Both the position numbers and the translations under genes were made by a program. A model generated the notes under the pieces. It worked only from the letters and a program-made list of their open reading frames with translations. It searched no databases and had not been told where the DNA came from. Shown here piece by piece: positions 8,780 to 16,601 of a stretch of DNA of 33,928 nt. Origin of the DNA: Granulosicoccus sp964498925 (GTDB lineage Bacteria > Pseudomonadota > Gammaproteobacteria > Granulosicoccales > Granulosicoccaceae); NCBI GenBank assembly GCA_964498925.1, contig CAZCKD010000012.1, forward strand, positions 1 through 33,928, written 5' to 3'. How positions within the stretch are numbered: position 1 is the first letter of the stretch; each line of letters starts with the position of its first letter.

Positions 8780-9505
8780 ATGTTTTTAGTAACAGGCGCG
8801 TCTTCTGGGATTGGTAAAGCGACCGTCGCTGAACTTCTCGATCGTGGTGTGTCGGTACTGGCAGTGGCCCGAAACATTGAAGCCATACAGAAACTAGATC
8901 AACCCTATAGTGGCAAACTGCATGTCGTTTCTGCTGATCTATCCTCTGAGTTAGGCCTCACCAAAGTCGTAGAAGCGGCCAGTGAACACTCGCCATTGCA
9001 GGGTATTGTCCATGCAGCCGGATCACCCGTTGAATTGATGGCTTATCAAAACTTATCAACAGATGATGTTGCATACCATTTCAACGTGCATGTTTTAGCA
9101 CCCATTACTTTAAATCAACGTTTACAGCTTGGTGATCATCAGTGCCGGATAGTCTATATAGATTCCTTTTCAGCGACGGCTCTGAGGGTGGGATGGTCCG
9201 CATACTCCATCGTTAAAGCGGCTGCTCAAATGGCTGCCAGAGCAGCTGTGGCCGAGTTGCGACTGGCCAAGGTCATTCGCATTTTCCCAGGTGCTGTACG
9301 AACTGCATTGGTAGAGACGGTTCTTGGTGCAAAGGAAGAGTCGCCGACCTCAGAGGTGTTTAAGGCATTGGATGCTGACGGTTCAATGGTGGATCCGTCT
9401 GACTCAGGTAAATTTATCGCCGACGTACTTCTTGATGCGACAGATGAACAATTGGCCGCTAGAGAGTTCTGGGATTTTACTAATACGGATGACCATCTGC
9501 ACTAA
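8780..9505 (+). CDS. Short-chain dehydrogenase/reductase (SDR), NAD(P)-dependent
   Basis: The 241-residue protein has the classical SDR layout. The nucleotide-binding motif TGASSGIG lies at residues 5-12, an acidic/polar 'SADLSS' around 51-56, the 'HAAGS' version of the NNAG motif at 78-82, and catalytic Tyr142 and Lys146 (YSIVK) with the serine in 'DSFSA' (129/131). 'FPGAVRTALVE' follows, as in many classical SDRs. It reduces or oxidises a small carbonyl/alcohol substrate in the cytoplasm; the substrate cannot be told. Its N-terminus is short: the Rossmann motif begins almost at the start codon, with only MFLV before it. It is convergent with the GT61 gene, 42 bases away. Confidence 0.9.
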   Translation: MFLVTGASSGIGKATVAELLDRGVSVLAVARNIEAIQKLDQPYSGKLHVVSADLSSELGLTKVVEAASEHSPLQGIVHAAGSPVELMAYQNLSTDDVAYHFNVHVLAPITLNQRLQLGDHQCRIVYIDSFSATALRVGWSAYSIVKAAAQMAARAAVAELRLAKVIRIFPGAVRTALVETVLGAKEESPTSEVFKALDADGSMVDPSDSGKFIADVLLDATDEQLAAREFWDFTNTDDHLH

Positions 9506-9547
9506 CGAGAATATAGCTCTCCATTATTGCGATCCAGTCGAGAAGAT

Positions 9548-11203
9548 CTAAAGGCTGTCGATCAGAGCTTCTAATCGAGAGAGATCTATTGACCACGCTA
9601 ACGGGGTGTTTGTGTCAGAGTCATTTTCCTCGACTTCACCCATCAACGTACTGTACTTGTGAGAGCAGTCGATGGCTAATTGCTTAAATAGCGGGGTCAT
9701 GTAGCGATCAGGAATCAGCTCAACGACCGATGTACCTGATTCGGCAAAAATCATATTGGTTAAACCTGCACCATGTGGTGCGACAATGACGTCGGCATTC
9801 CTGGCAATGGAGATTTGCTCTTCAAAGGAATGATCTTCCATATGAACGATACTAAAACTGTTCGCTTCCAGTAGTTCATGAATTGACGATTCGTTTTGTA
9901 GCGGCCTATCTGCTGAACGTGAGCGCGAAATATAGATTCTCTTTTTGGTGCTCGCCGAGAGTGTTGGTCTAGTTCTGCAGTGCTCATAAAAAGGGGCTCG
10001 CAGGCTCTCTACCTTTGGAATAAAACCTCGGTCTGCAATCAGTGCACCCTGGGTGTCGACAATGATCTCATCCGGGTCGATACCAAGTTCTTTACAAAGG
10101 TACCGCTCTATCTTGTCCAACTTGTACGTTGCGACAATAGGGCAGCTTAAGTTCATACGTTTGTAGGCAATCAGCGCAGGAAGCTTATCGACTAGCGAGT
10201 GGTAATAATTGTTGTTACCGATGCGAGGTAGAAAATAGGCTTGCTGCACATGTCTGGTAACCGGTGAAAAAGCAGCACGGCCAGACATACGAAAGTAATG
10301 ATAGATGTCGCTGTTTTCGTATTTAAATCGATACTGGTTATTCAGCTGCCAGCTGATCCCTGTCGGCGCTCTACAGATACGCATTTTGGGAGCACATATC
10401 ACTGAAAAATTTTCAATTGAGTCTGTTTCAGTACGATCTATCCAAGCTTGATTTGCCCGATCTTCGTCATCAAGGTGCGATGCAGAAATAAATGTTCTTG
10501 TATAAACGTCGGGGTGAGGCGTATGCAGAACCACTGCTTCATCGTGATGCAATTGTGCAACGGTGTTTATTAAAGTCTCGTACGGCACTTCCAACTCTTT
10601 AATCGAGTTGGGAAGAGCAGGTGTGATCTTATTGAGCTGCGCACCTGATAATGTTTGTTTGCGTAAATAGTCTCTCGTGTTGACCAGTGCTGTATTCAGC
10701 CTGGTGTATCTGATCCATGAGTTCGCTAAGTCCTTATACGTTTTTTCTGCGTGTTCATGAAAGACTAATGCTCTATCTAAATCGACGTTCGCAAGCATTT
10801 GCAGCAACGTCAGATAGCGATCGTCAAACTGATCGTCATCAATTTCGCAATCGGCATTATTGACGCAGCGAAGAATCTGTCCACCGAAATTGTCGAATGT
10901 GTCTTTGTCTATCGATTCCAATTGATCAAAGAGTTGAAGAAAATCGCTCTCTGACTGACAGTCGTAGAGTCGATCGTACGTCCACTGCAATTTGTGTAAC
11001 GATGAACCGTTAGAGGGATAGGCGGGTGATGACTGTCTTTTAGATGAAGAAGATGTAAACGTTTCGCAGTTTGCACTCACATTCATCACGGCTGGCGACG
11101 TGCTGCCGGACGTATCCGTCATTGCGTCTGCCATACCGGTTTCCAGCGGATGAGATTGTTCCGCGTTAGTAGGAGTATTAAATGTAGGCGTAGCCTGCGC
11201 CAT
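9548..11203 (-). CDS. Glycosyltransferase family 61 (DUF563) protein
   Basis: The C-terminal half (about residues 300-530) has features of GT61: 'YFLPRIGNNNYYHSLVDKLP', a central 'KKRIYISRSRSADRPLQNE', and 'ADVIVAPHGAGLTNMIFAE' (about 471-489), followed by 'VVELIPDRYM'. GT61 enzymes transfer sugars such as xylose or GlcNAc; in bacteria they are usually found in polysaccharide or glycoconjugate synthesis. The first 290 residues are Ser/Thr-rich at the very start and then helical, with no family I recognise, possibly a TPR-like or regulatory region. No signal peptide is visible, so it is probably cytoplasmic. It follows the hydrolase operon but lies beyond a probable terminator, so it is likely transcribed from its own promoter in 11204-11327. 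Confidence 0.82.
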   Translation of the reverse strand: MAQATPTFNTPTNAEQSHPLETGMADAMTDTSGSTSPAVMNVSANCETFTSSSSKRQSSPAYPSNGSSLHKLQWTYDRLYDCQSESDFLQLFDQLESIDKDTFDNFGGQILRCVNNADCEIDDDQFDDRYLTLLQMLANVDLDRALVFHEHAEKTYKDLANSWIRYTRLNTALVNTRDYLRKQTLSGAQLNKITPALPNSIKELEVPYETLINTVAQLHHDEAVVLHTPHPDVYTRTFISASHLDDEDRANQAWIDRTETDSIENFSVICAPKMRICRAPTGISWQLNNQYRFKYENSDIYHYFRMSGRAAFSPVTRHVQQAYFLPRIGNNNYYHSLVDKLPALIAYKRMNLSCPIVATYKLDKIERYLCKELGIDPDEIIVDTQGALIADRGFIPKVESLRAPFYEHCRTRPTLSASTKKRIYISRSRSADRPLQNESSIHELLEANSFSIVHMEDHSFEEQISIARNADVIVAPHGAGLTNMIFAESGTSVVELIPDRYMTPLFKQLAIDCSHKYSTLMGEVEENDSDTNTPLAWSIDLSRLEALIDSL

Positions 11204-11327
11204 GCGTCGTCTAAAGAGTTGCTATTGCTAAGTAACTGTTTAGCAGGATGCGAGCCACAACGAATAACCCCCATTGATAGCCTCAAAAATACTCTATGAC
11301 CTAAGCGGAACTCGACAAGCGCAGCCC

Positions 11328-11355
11328 TAAAAATTGACGTCAGCAATCCGACGTC
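11328..11355 (-). terminator. Probable intrinsic terminator of the Pot-like/doeA operon
   Basis: Read on the minus strand just after the hydrolase stop, GACGTC (11355-11350), an 8-base loop and GACGTC (11341-11336) form a 6-bp stem, followed by AATTTTTA (11335-11328). The stem is short but the placement 2-3 bases after the stop and the T-run fit a terminator. It separates the operon from the GT61 gene. Confidence 0.55.
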
Positions 11356-11357
11356 GA

Positions 11358-12521
11358 TTATTTAACCGCTAGAGCCCTGGGCGTATTGCACAAACACTCC
11401 ACGCCATCGTCTGTAATGAGTATGGGCTCGGTTACTTCCAATCCACCATCGTCCAGCCAGAGTGCAGGCATAAAATGGAATGTCATTCCTGATTGTAAAA
11501 CGGTGTGATCCGTCGCCCGAAAAGACATGGTTCTCTCGCCCCAATCAGGAGGATACGATAGTCCGATGGCATAACCGCAGCGATTATCTTTTTCGAAACC
11601 GTGTTTCTTCAGTGTGGCATTAAACGCATTGGCAATATCGGCGCATTGATTACCCGGCTTTGCTTCGGCCAAACCTGCAGACACTGCATCCAGTACGGCA
11701 GCTTCCGCGCGCTTATATTTATCAGGTGGCTCACCAAGGAACAATGTGCGTGATTGAGGACAGTGGTAGCGCTTATGGACCCCGGCGATTTCAAAGAAGG
11801 TACATTCACCGTTTTTCATGGGACTATCGTCCCAGGTGAGATGCGGAGCCGTAGCATCCATGCCCGACGGGGTGAGCGGGACTATGGCAGGGTAATCACC
11901 CCAGCAGTCATCAACACCTTCTATAGCAGCAGCATAAATAGAGGCGACTAATTCATTTTTCTTTAGTCCGGGTTCTGCGCGTTCCAGAATGGTTTTGTGC
12001 ATGTGCTCAACAATACGAGCCGCTTTGCGCATATAGCTTATTTCAGTGTCGCTCTTTACAGCTCGCTGCCAATTAACAAGGCCTGTTGCATCGATGAAGC
12101 GAGAGTCGGGTAAGTGCTTGGTCAGACTGATATGAGCCGCCGCCGAGTAGTAGTAGTTATCCAGCTCGACTCCGATGGATCCCGTTGCCAGTGCTCGCTC
12201 TTTTATAAGCGCGGCAAGCGTCTCCATGGGATGCTTTTCAGGGTTTTGAACATAGCTGTCTTCGTACCCTACAACGTTGTCATCATGCATGACGACCGTT
12301 AGTAATGCACCCAGTGCATCGATACCGCGTCCCCACCAAATGGGTTCGCCGGTAGTTGCGATAATGACGCATTGATGGGTATAGAAAGACCATCCATCGT
12401 AGCCGGTAAGCCAGGCCATATTGGAAGGATCAGTTACCAGCAATAGTTCGATGCCACGCTGATCCATGGCTTGACGCGTTTTGGATAAGCGCTCGGCGTA
12501 TTCCTGAGAAGAAAAATTCAT
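11358..12521 (-). CDS. doeA: Creatinase-fold M24-family hydrolase, probable ectoine hydrolase (DoeA/EutD type)
   Basis: The 387-residue protein has the two-domain creatinase/prolidase layout: an N-terminal domain with 'VTDPSNMAWLTGYDGWSFY' and a C-terminal pita-bread domain with 'PSGMDATAPHLTWDD', 'FFEIAGVHKRYHCPQSRT' and 'YPPDWGERTMSFR'. Canonical M24 metallopeptidases have Asp at the two metal sites. Here these read Glu (E244, in FFEIAG) and a non-acidic residue (YHCPQ), as in metal-independent creatinase and in DoeA/EutD. Those enzymes open the ectoine ring to N-acetyl-2,4-diaminobutyrate, using a catalytic Glu numbered 255 in a protein about 12 residues longer; E244 is the likely counterpart (inference). 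ATG is preceded by GAGGAGG. It lies 28 bases after the PotC-like gene and is probably in the same operon. No DoeB deacetylase is in the window, so another amidase or creatinase-like activity remains possible. Confidence 0.65.
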   Translation of the reverse strand: MNFSSQEYAERLSKTRQAMDQRGIELLLVTDPSNMAWLTGYDGWSFYTHQCVIIATTGEPIWWGRGIDALGALLTVVMHDDNVVGYEDSYVQNPEKHPMETLAALIKERALATGSIGVELDNYYYSAAAHISLTKHLPDSRFIDATGLVNWQRAVKSDTEISYMRKAARIVEHMHKTILERAEPGLKKNELVASIYAAAIEGVDDCWGDYPAIVPLTPSGMDATAPHLTWDDSPMKNGECTFFEIAGVHKRYHCPQSRTLFLGEPPDKYKRAEAAVLDAVSAGLAEAKPGNQCADIANAFNATLKKHGFEKDNRCGYAIGLSYPPDWGERTMSFRATDHTVLQSGMTFHFMPALWLDDGGLEVTEPILITDDGVECLCNTPRALAVK

Positions 12522-12549
12522 TGAGCAGCCTCCTCAGGTAGCCGATGGT

Positions 12550-13407
12550 TTAGTTGGGGCTCAAACCGCGTAAGCGCTCAGAGCGGCGACGCAGTATTTC
12601 AAGTACCGAAAGCAATACGATGGATATAACAACCATGATGGTGGCCACAGCCAAAATCGTGGGTGATATTTGTTCCCGCAGTCCGGTGAACATTTGCCAG
12701 GGTAGGGTCTTTTGTCTTGCTGAACCCATAAACAGAACAACCACCACCTCATCGAAGGAAGTGATAAAGGCAAACAGGGCGCCTGAGACGACACCTGGAA
12801 TAATCAGTGGCATCTGCACCTTGAAAAAGATGCTGACCGGATTCGCACCTAAGCTTGCTGCTGCACGGGTCAGTGAACGATCAAAGCCAACTAATGTGGC
12901 GGTCACTGTAATGATGACAAAAGGTGTTCCCAAAGCTGCATGCGCCAGGATGATGCCCAGGTACTCGCCTTGAAGTCCTATGCGGCTGTAGAAAAAGAAC
13001 ATGCCAGCAGCAGAAATAATCAAGGGCACGATCATGGGCGAAATCAGTATGGCCATGATGGTGCCACGATAGGGAACATGGCTCTGGGATAAACCTATAG
13101 CCGCTAGCGTGCCCAGTGCTGTAGCCAGCAAGGTGGCAGCAGGCGCAATAAGAAATGAGTTCTTAAGTGCCTTTTGCCAATCCGAACTGGTAAAAAAATC
13201 TTGATAGTGTTTAAGCGAATAGCCTTCAGGGCTAAGCGATAACATTTCCGGCGTGAAGGTAAAGAAGTCTTGAGCGTTAAACGACAGCGGAATAATGATG
13301 AGAATAGGGGCGATAAGAAAAAACAGGATCGCGCCGCAAATGGCGTATCGGAATGTATAAAACCAGATTCGCTGACCCATAGAGGCATAAGGAGGTAAAG
13401 CACTCAT
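12550..13407 (-). CDS. ABC transporter permease, PotC-like (spermidine/putrescine family)
   Basis: This 285-residue integral membrane protein has six hydrophobic segments. The first is at about residues 17-40 ('YAICGAILFFLIAPILIIIP'). The cytoplasmic EAA loop 'RAAASLGANPVSIFFKVQMP' (around 185-205) contacts the ATPase. The phrase 'SFNAQDFFTFTPEMLSLSPE' after helix 1 is typical of PotC-type subunits ('SFN.S.....F.G.SL.WY'). It forms the translocation channel together with the PotB-like protein. GGAG seven bases before the ATG is a good ribosome binding site. It lies 68 bases downstream of the PotB-like gene and 28 upstream of the hydrolase. Substrate specificity lies in the binding protein, so 'polyamine' is only the family name. 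Confidence 0.9.
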   Translation of the reverse strand: MSALPPYASMGQRIWFYTFRYAICGAILFFLIAPILIIIPLSFNAQDFFTFTPEMLSLSPEGYSLKHYQDFFTSSDWQKALKNSFLIAPAATLLATALGTLAAIGLSQSHVPYRGTIMAILISPMIVPLIISAAGMFFFYSRIGLQGEYLGIILAHAALGTPFVIITVTATLVGFDRSLTRAAASLGANPVSIFFKVQMPLIIPGVVSGALFAFITSFDEVVVVLFMGSARQKTLPWQMFTGLREQISPTILAVATIMVVISIVLLSVLEILRRRSERLRGLSPN

Positions 13408-13475
13408 GACTGATCTCCTTTAAGAGCGATGTATAACGTTGGGGATTTTGTGCAATGTACGTTGGTCATCTTCAT

Positions 13476-15083
13476 TTACCCCAGCTTCACATTGTCGATG
13501 CCAACGATTCGATCGTAGGTCCAATAAAGGGCTAGTACCAACACCAACAGGATGGTACCCAAGGCCGCCGCTAGACCCCAATTCAGTGATGAGCTGATGT
13601 GGTAAGCGATTCGATTTGATATAAACACACCCTTCGTTCCACCCACCAGTTCCGGCGTAATGTAATAGCCAATTGCGAGGATAAACACGAGTATTGAGCC
13701 CGCACCGATTCCTGGAACGGTGTTAGGGAAATAAATTCTCCAGAATGCAAGGCTGTCGCTAGCCCCCATGGATTTGGCCGCCCGCATGTAAGTGGGAGAG
13801 ATTGTTTTCATGACAGAGAACAATGGCAGAATCATAAAGGGCAAGAGAATATGCGTCATCGCAATGATCGTCCCGGTCATGTTGTTGATCATGATGAGTC
13901 GACCTGCATTGTCAATAAGACCAGCCCAGACAAGAATATCGTTGATAACTCCCTGTTGTTGCAGCAGCACTTTCCATGCGCTTGTGCGAACAAGCAATGA
14001 CGTCCAGAAGGGGAGTAACACCAGGATGAGAATGAGGTTGGATGAGCGCACTGACAAGTTAGCCAACAGAAAGGCAATCGGATAGCCCAGCAAAATACAG
14101 CTGCAGGTGATGACGAGACTTAGAAAAATAGTACGCAGGAATAAGGTGAGATAGATTTGCTGATTTTCAGGCTTTTGTACGATGCCTTCCGTGGATCGTT
14201 CTGCATCGACAGCGGCTAAAAAATAACTATCGACGATAGGTGGTGAGAGTCTTTTTATAGCCTGCCAGTTTTCTATCTTCCCCCAGCCTTTTTCTAAATC
14301 AAGAAACTGACCTTTAAAATCATCGCTGGGAATAGAGTCAAATGCGTCAGGAACACCTTCAAATAACGCAGCAACAGATGCGTCGGCGTTAGAAGCTAGT
14401 GCATCTCTTCCTGATGCGTCCATCGCCGCCAAATCGTGGTACAGGCTGGCATAGGTAAATCCATAAGGCACCTCAGTAGCCGGGTCAATATCGTCACCTT
14501 CTTCCGATCGCAACCATTTTGTCCAATTGCTATAACCGGTGACGGTCTTGGGAAGTTGGGACCACGCAGGTGATGCGATGAGCGTCTGCCAGGCCTCCGG
14601 TGAGTTCCATGCCGGATTAATAGCAACGAAGGCATCTTTTGCAGCTTCGTTGTCTAGCCTTTTTATGCGTCTGCCGGATTTTCGGAACACGCTGGCGATG
14701 CCTGGCTGGTCGTAGTTTATCCGGCTACCCAGGCGGGTATGTATTTTGAGTTCCTGTGCCAGCATCATATCGTCTGCCAGGGCGGCATAGACAGATTCGT
14801 CAGGGAGTTCACCGGATTCTGAATCCCAACTTGATAGCGCTCTTACGGTACCGGGGATAGTTTTCTCGACGATCGAGTTTTCAACCGAGCGGTAGAGCAT
14901 GTCTCCAATGGGGAAAATGAAGGAGACAAGAATGAACAATAGTAGTGGGCTAATGAGCGCTAGAGCGACGAGTTTTTCACGTCTTAGCGCTTTCGCAATT
15001 TTGCGTTTTAGCGGTTGGCCGTCTTTGGTCAGGGGAATGGTATCGGAGTTGTCCATTGATACTGACGTAGAAGTTGCGCTCAC
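13476..15083 (-). CDS. ABC transporter permease, PotB-like, with large periplasmic insertion
   Basis: I choose the GTG at 15083 because TTGGAG lies at the right distance upstream; the in-frame TTG at 15095 would overlap that site. The product is about 535 residues, whereas PotB-type subunits are usually about 280-300. Helix 1 is at about residues 40-60. It is followed by a soluble stretch of about 240 residues (rich in Asp, Trp, Ala, Ser; 'PAWNSPEAWQTLIASPAWSQ'), and only then the remaining helices (from 'LTLFLRTIFLSLVITCSCIL'). The EAA loop 'MRAAKSMGASDSLAFWRIYF' is intact, so it can pair with the ATPase. By the topology of the family the insertion faces the periplasm, where it could contact the binding protein or substrate. 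Confidence 0.88.
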   Translation of the reverse strand: MSATSTSVSMDNSDTIPLTKDGQPLKRKIAKALRREKLVALALISPLLLFILVSFIFPIGDMLYRSVENSIVEKTIPGTVRALSSWDSESGELPDESVYAALADDMMLAQELKIHTRLGSRINYDQPGIASVFRKSGRRIKRLDNEAAKDAFVAINPAWNSPEAWQTLIASPAWSQLPKTVTGYSNWTKWLRSEEGDDIDPATEVPYGFTYASLYHDLAAMDASGRDALASNADASVAALFEGVPDAFDSIPSDDFKGQFLDLEKGWGKIENWQAIKRLSPPIVDSYFLAAVDAERSTEGIVQKPENQQIYLTLFLRTIFLSLVITCSCILLGYPIAFLLANLSVRSSNLILILVLLPFWTSLLVRTSAWKVLLQQQGVINDILVWAGLIDNAGRLIMINNMTGTIIAMTHILLPFMILPLFSVMKTISPTYMRAAKSMGASDSLAFWRIYFPNTVPGIGAGSILVFILAIGYYITPELVGGTKGVFISNRIAYHISSSLNWGLAAALGTILLVLVLALYWTYDRIVGIDNVKLG

Positions 15084-15209
15084 AAGGAACTCCAAATGGG
15101 GTGGGCCAAAGGACGTGTTCGGTTTTTATCGTTAACGTGCTTGTGAAAGCCAACAGACGCTAAAGATAAAAATCGATTAAGGGACATAGATTAACAGCGT
15201 TAAACGCAA

Positions 15210-15233
15210 ACCGGAGCACAAAAGTGCTCCGGT
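15210..15233 (-). terminator. Perfect 10-bp stem-loop between binding-protein and permease genes
   Basis: ACCGGAGCAC (15210-15219) and GTGCTCCGGT (15224-15233) are perfectly complementary around a 4-base loop. On the minus strand the stem is followed by TTTGCGTTTAA, a broken T-run, so it may be a partial terminator or an mRNA-stabilising 3' hairpin of the binding-protein transcript. A second, imperfect hairpin (AGCTTC/GAAGCT arms, 15243-15279) lies between it and the stop. Confidence 0.7.
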
Positions 15234-15296
15234 GGTACTACGAGCTTCAGTGTTTGTCGAACCAACACATGGCGAAGCTTTTATCTATCTTTAGAA

Positions 15297-16427
15297 TTAC
15301 TGAGCTAACCAAGTTTGGAATTTTGCATCCAGATCGTCACGGTTATCAGCCCACCACTCGTAGTTGTACAAGAAAGTGTTTTGTGCGTTGTTAGGATCTG
15401 TAGGCATGTGTGGCGCCATATCGATTCCCAATGATGCGTGCTGTCCAACCAAAGGTGCTGATGAAGCACGAGCTGGGCCGTAAGAGATGTACTTAGACTG
15501 ATCAGCTAAACGCTGAGTGTCTGTCGCGAACTTGATGTAGTGAAGAGCACGAGCTTGACGCTCTGCTGATAAACCAGCTGGAATGATCCAACCGTCAAGA
15601 TCGAATACCTGAGCATCCCACAACATAGCAACTGGTTGATCTTGCTCTTCGATAACAGAGAACAGACGACCGTTGTAAGTTGAACCGATAACGACTTCAG
15701 AGTCAGCGAGTAGCTGAGGAGTTTCAGCACCAGCAGACCACCAAATTACGTCGTCACGGATAGTGTCCAGCTTAGCCAGAGCTTGCGTGACACCTTCGTC
15801 AGTGCTCAGAACGTCATAAACGTCAGCCTTAGCAACACCGTCACAGATCAGAGCCCATTCCATGTTGTTGATAGGACGCTTTTCCAGTGAACGCTTACCA
15901 GGGAATGCATCTGTATCGAAAACAGCACATACATCAGCAGGAGCTGCACCGTTCCACGCTTCAACGTCTGTGCGATAGCCAAATGTTGTTGAGTAAACGA
16001 TCTGAGGGATGAAGCAATCAGAAACTAAAAGATCACCGAAGTCTTCTGAAGCAGGAGTGCCATCAGGTGCTGCAGCGAGCTGCTCGTCAGCATCGATTTC
16101 AAGTGCGAGGCCTTCGTCACATAGACGGATGGCATCTGAAGCAACAACATCAACGACGTCCCAAGTGACGTTGTTTGCTTCGCTCATAGCACGCAATTTT
16201 GCAACCGCTTCAGCTGATGATTCGTCATTGACGATTTCTACGCCAGTGATTCCGCTGTACGGGTTGTGATAAGCCTCGAGTTGTGATTTTGAATAAGCAC
16301 CACCCCAAGAAACGATGGTGAGTTCATCTGCACAATCTTCACAGGCAGGCAGTTCATCAGCGGCGGATGCCACCATTGCTACTGCGCTAAGTGCGAATGC
16401 ACTAGCGATTCCAGCAGTTAATTTCAT
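15297..16427 (-). CDS. Periplasmic substrate-binding protein, PotD/PotF-like (extracellular solute-binding family 1)
   Basis: The 376-residue precursor has a signal peptide (MKLTAGIASAFALSAVAMVASA-AD) and the PotD-type start of the mature chain, 'ELTIVSWGGAYSKSQLEAYH'. Further family features are 'DVVDVVASDAIRLCDEG', 'YSTTFGYRTDV', 'GSTYNGRLFSVIEE' and 'FDLDGWIIPAGLSAERQARA', the last corresponding to the ligand-contacting 'D.W.IP' region. It delivers the substrate to the permeases. Ligand type is not decided by these motifs; relatives bind polyamines, opines or other nitrogenous solutes. The mature N-terminus has a CxxC pair (C29, C32) and four further cysteines, which may form disulfides. 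GAGGAG precedes the ATG. Codon choice (many GCT, GGT, AAC, CGT, GAA) looks more biased than that of neighbouring genes, consistent with high expression. Confidence 0.9.
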   Translation of the reverse strand: MKLTAGIASAFALSAVAMVASAADELPACEDCADELTIVSWGGAYSKSQLEAYHNPYSGITGVEIVNDESSAEAVAKLRAMSEANNVTWDVVDVVASDAIRLCDEGLALEIDADEQLAAAPDGTPASEDFGDLLVSDCFIPQIVYSTTFGYRTDVEAWNGAAPADVCAVFDTDAFPGKRSLEKRPINNMEWALICDGVAKADVYDVLSTDEGVTQALAKLDTIRDDVIWWSAGAETPQLLADSEVVIGSTYNGRLFSVIEEQDQPVAMLWDAQVFDLDGWIIPAGLSAERQARALHYIKFATDTQRLADQSKYISYGPARASSAPLVGQHASLGIDMAPHMPTDPNNAQNTFLYNYEWWADNRDDLDAKFQTWLAQ

Positions 16428-16469
16428 CTAGGATCTCCTCGTTAGGTTCCGCCCAAAGCGTAACATAGG

Positions 16470-16486
16470 ACTGGACTCAGTCCAGT
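16470..16486. promoter_or_regulatory. Palindrome upstream of the binding-protein gene, candidate operator
   Basis: ACTGGACT-C-AGTCCAGT is a perfect 8+8 inverted repeat with a one-base centre, 43-59 bases upstream of the binding-protein start codon in the 174-bp gap after the ATPase gene. It has no following T-run, so it looks more like an operator for a dimeric regulator than a terminator. No binding protein can be named. Confidence 0.4.
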
Positions 16487-16601
16487 GCCAAATCAGCACA
16501 AATAGGGGGTTTTCGTCGTCACAAGTCACATTTGATTACGTACAGGTGCAAATTGCGACGAAACAAGTCGTCACGAGGCAACAAAAAAGTGGGGCGTATT
16601 A

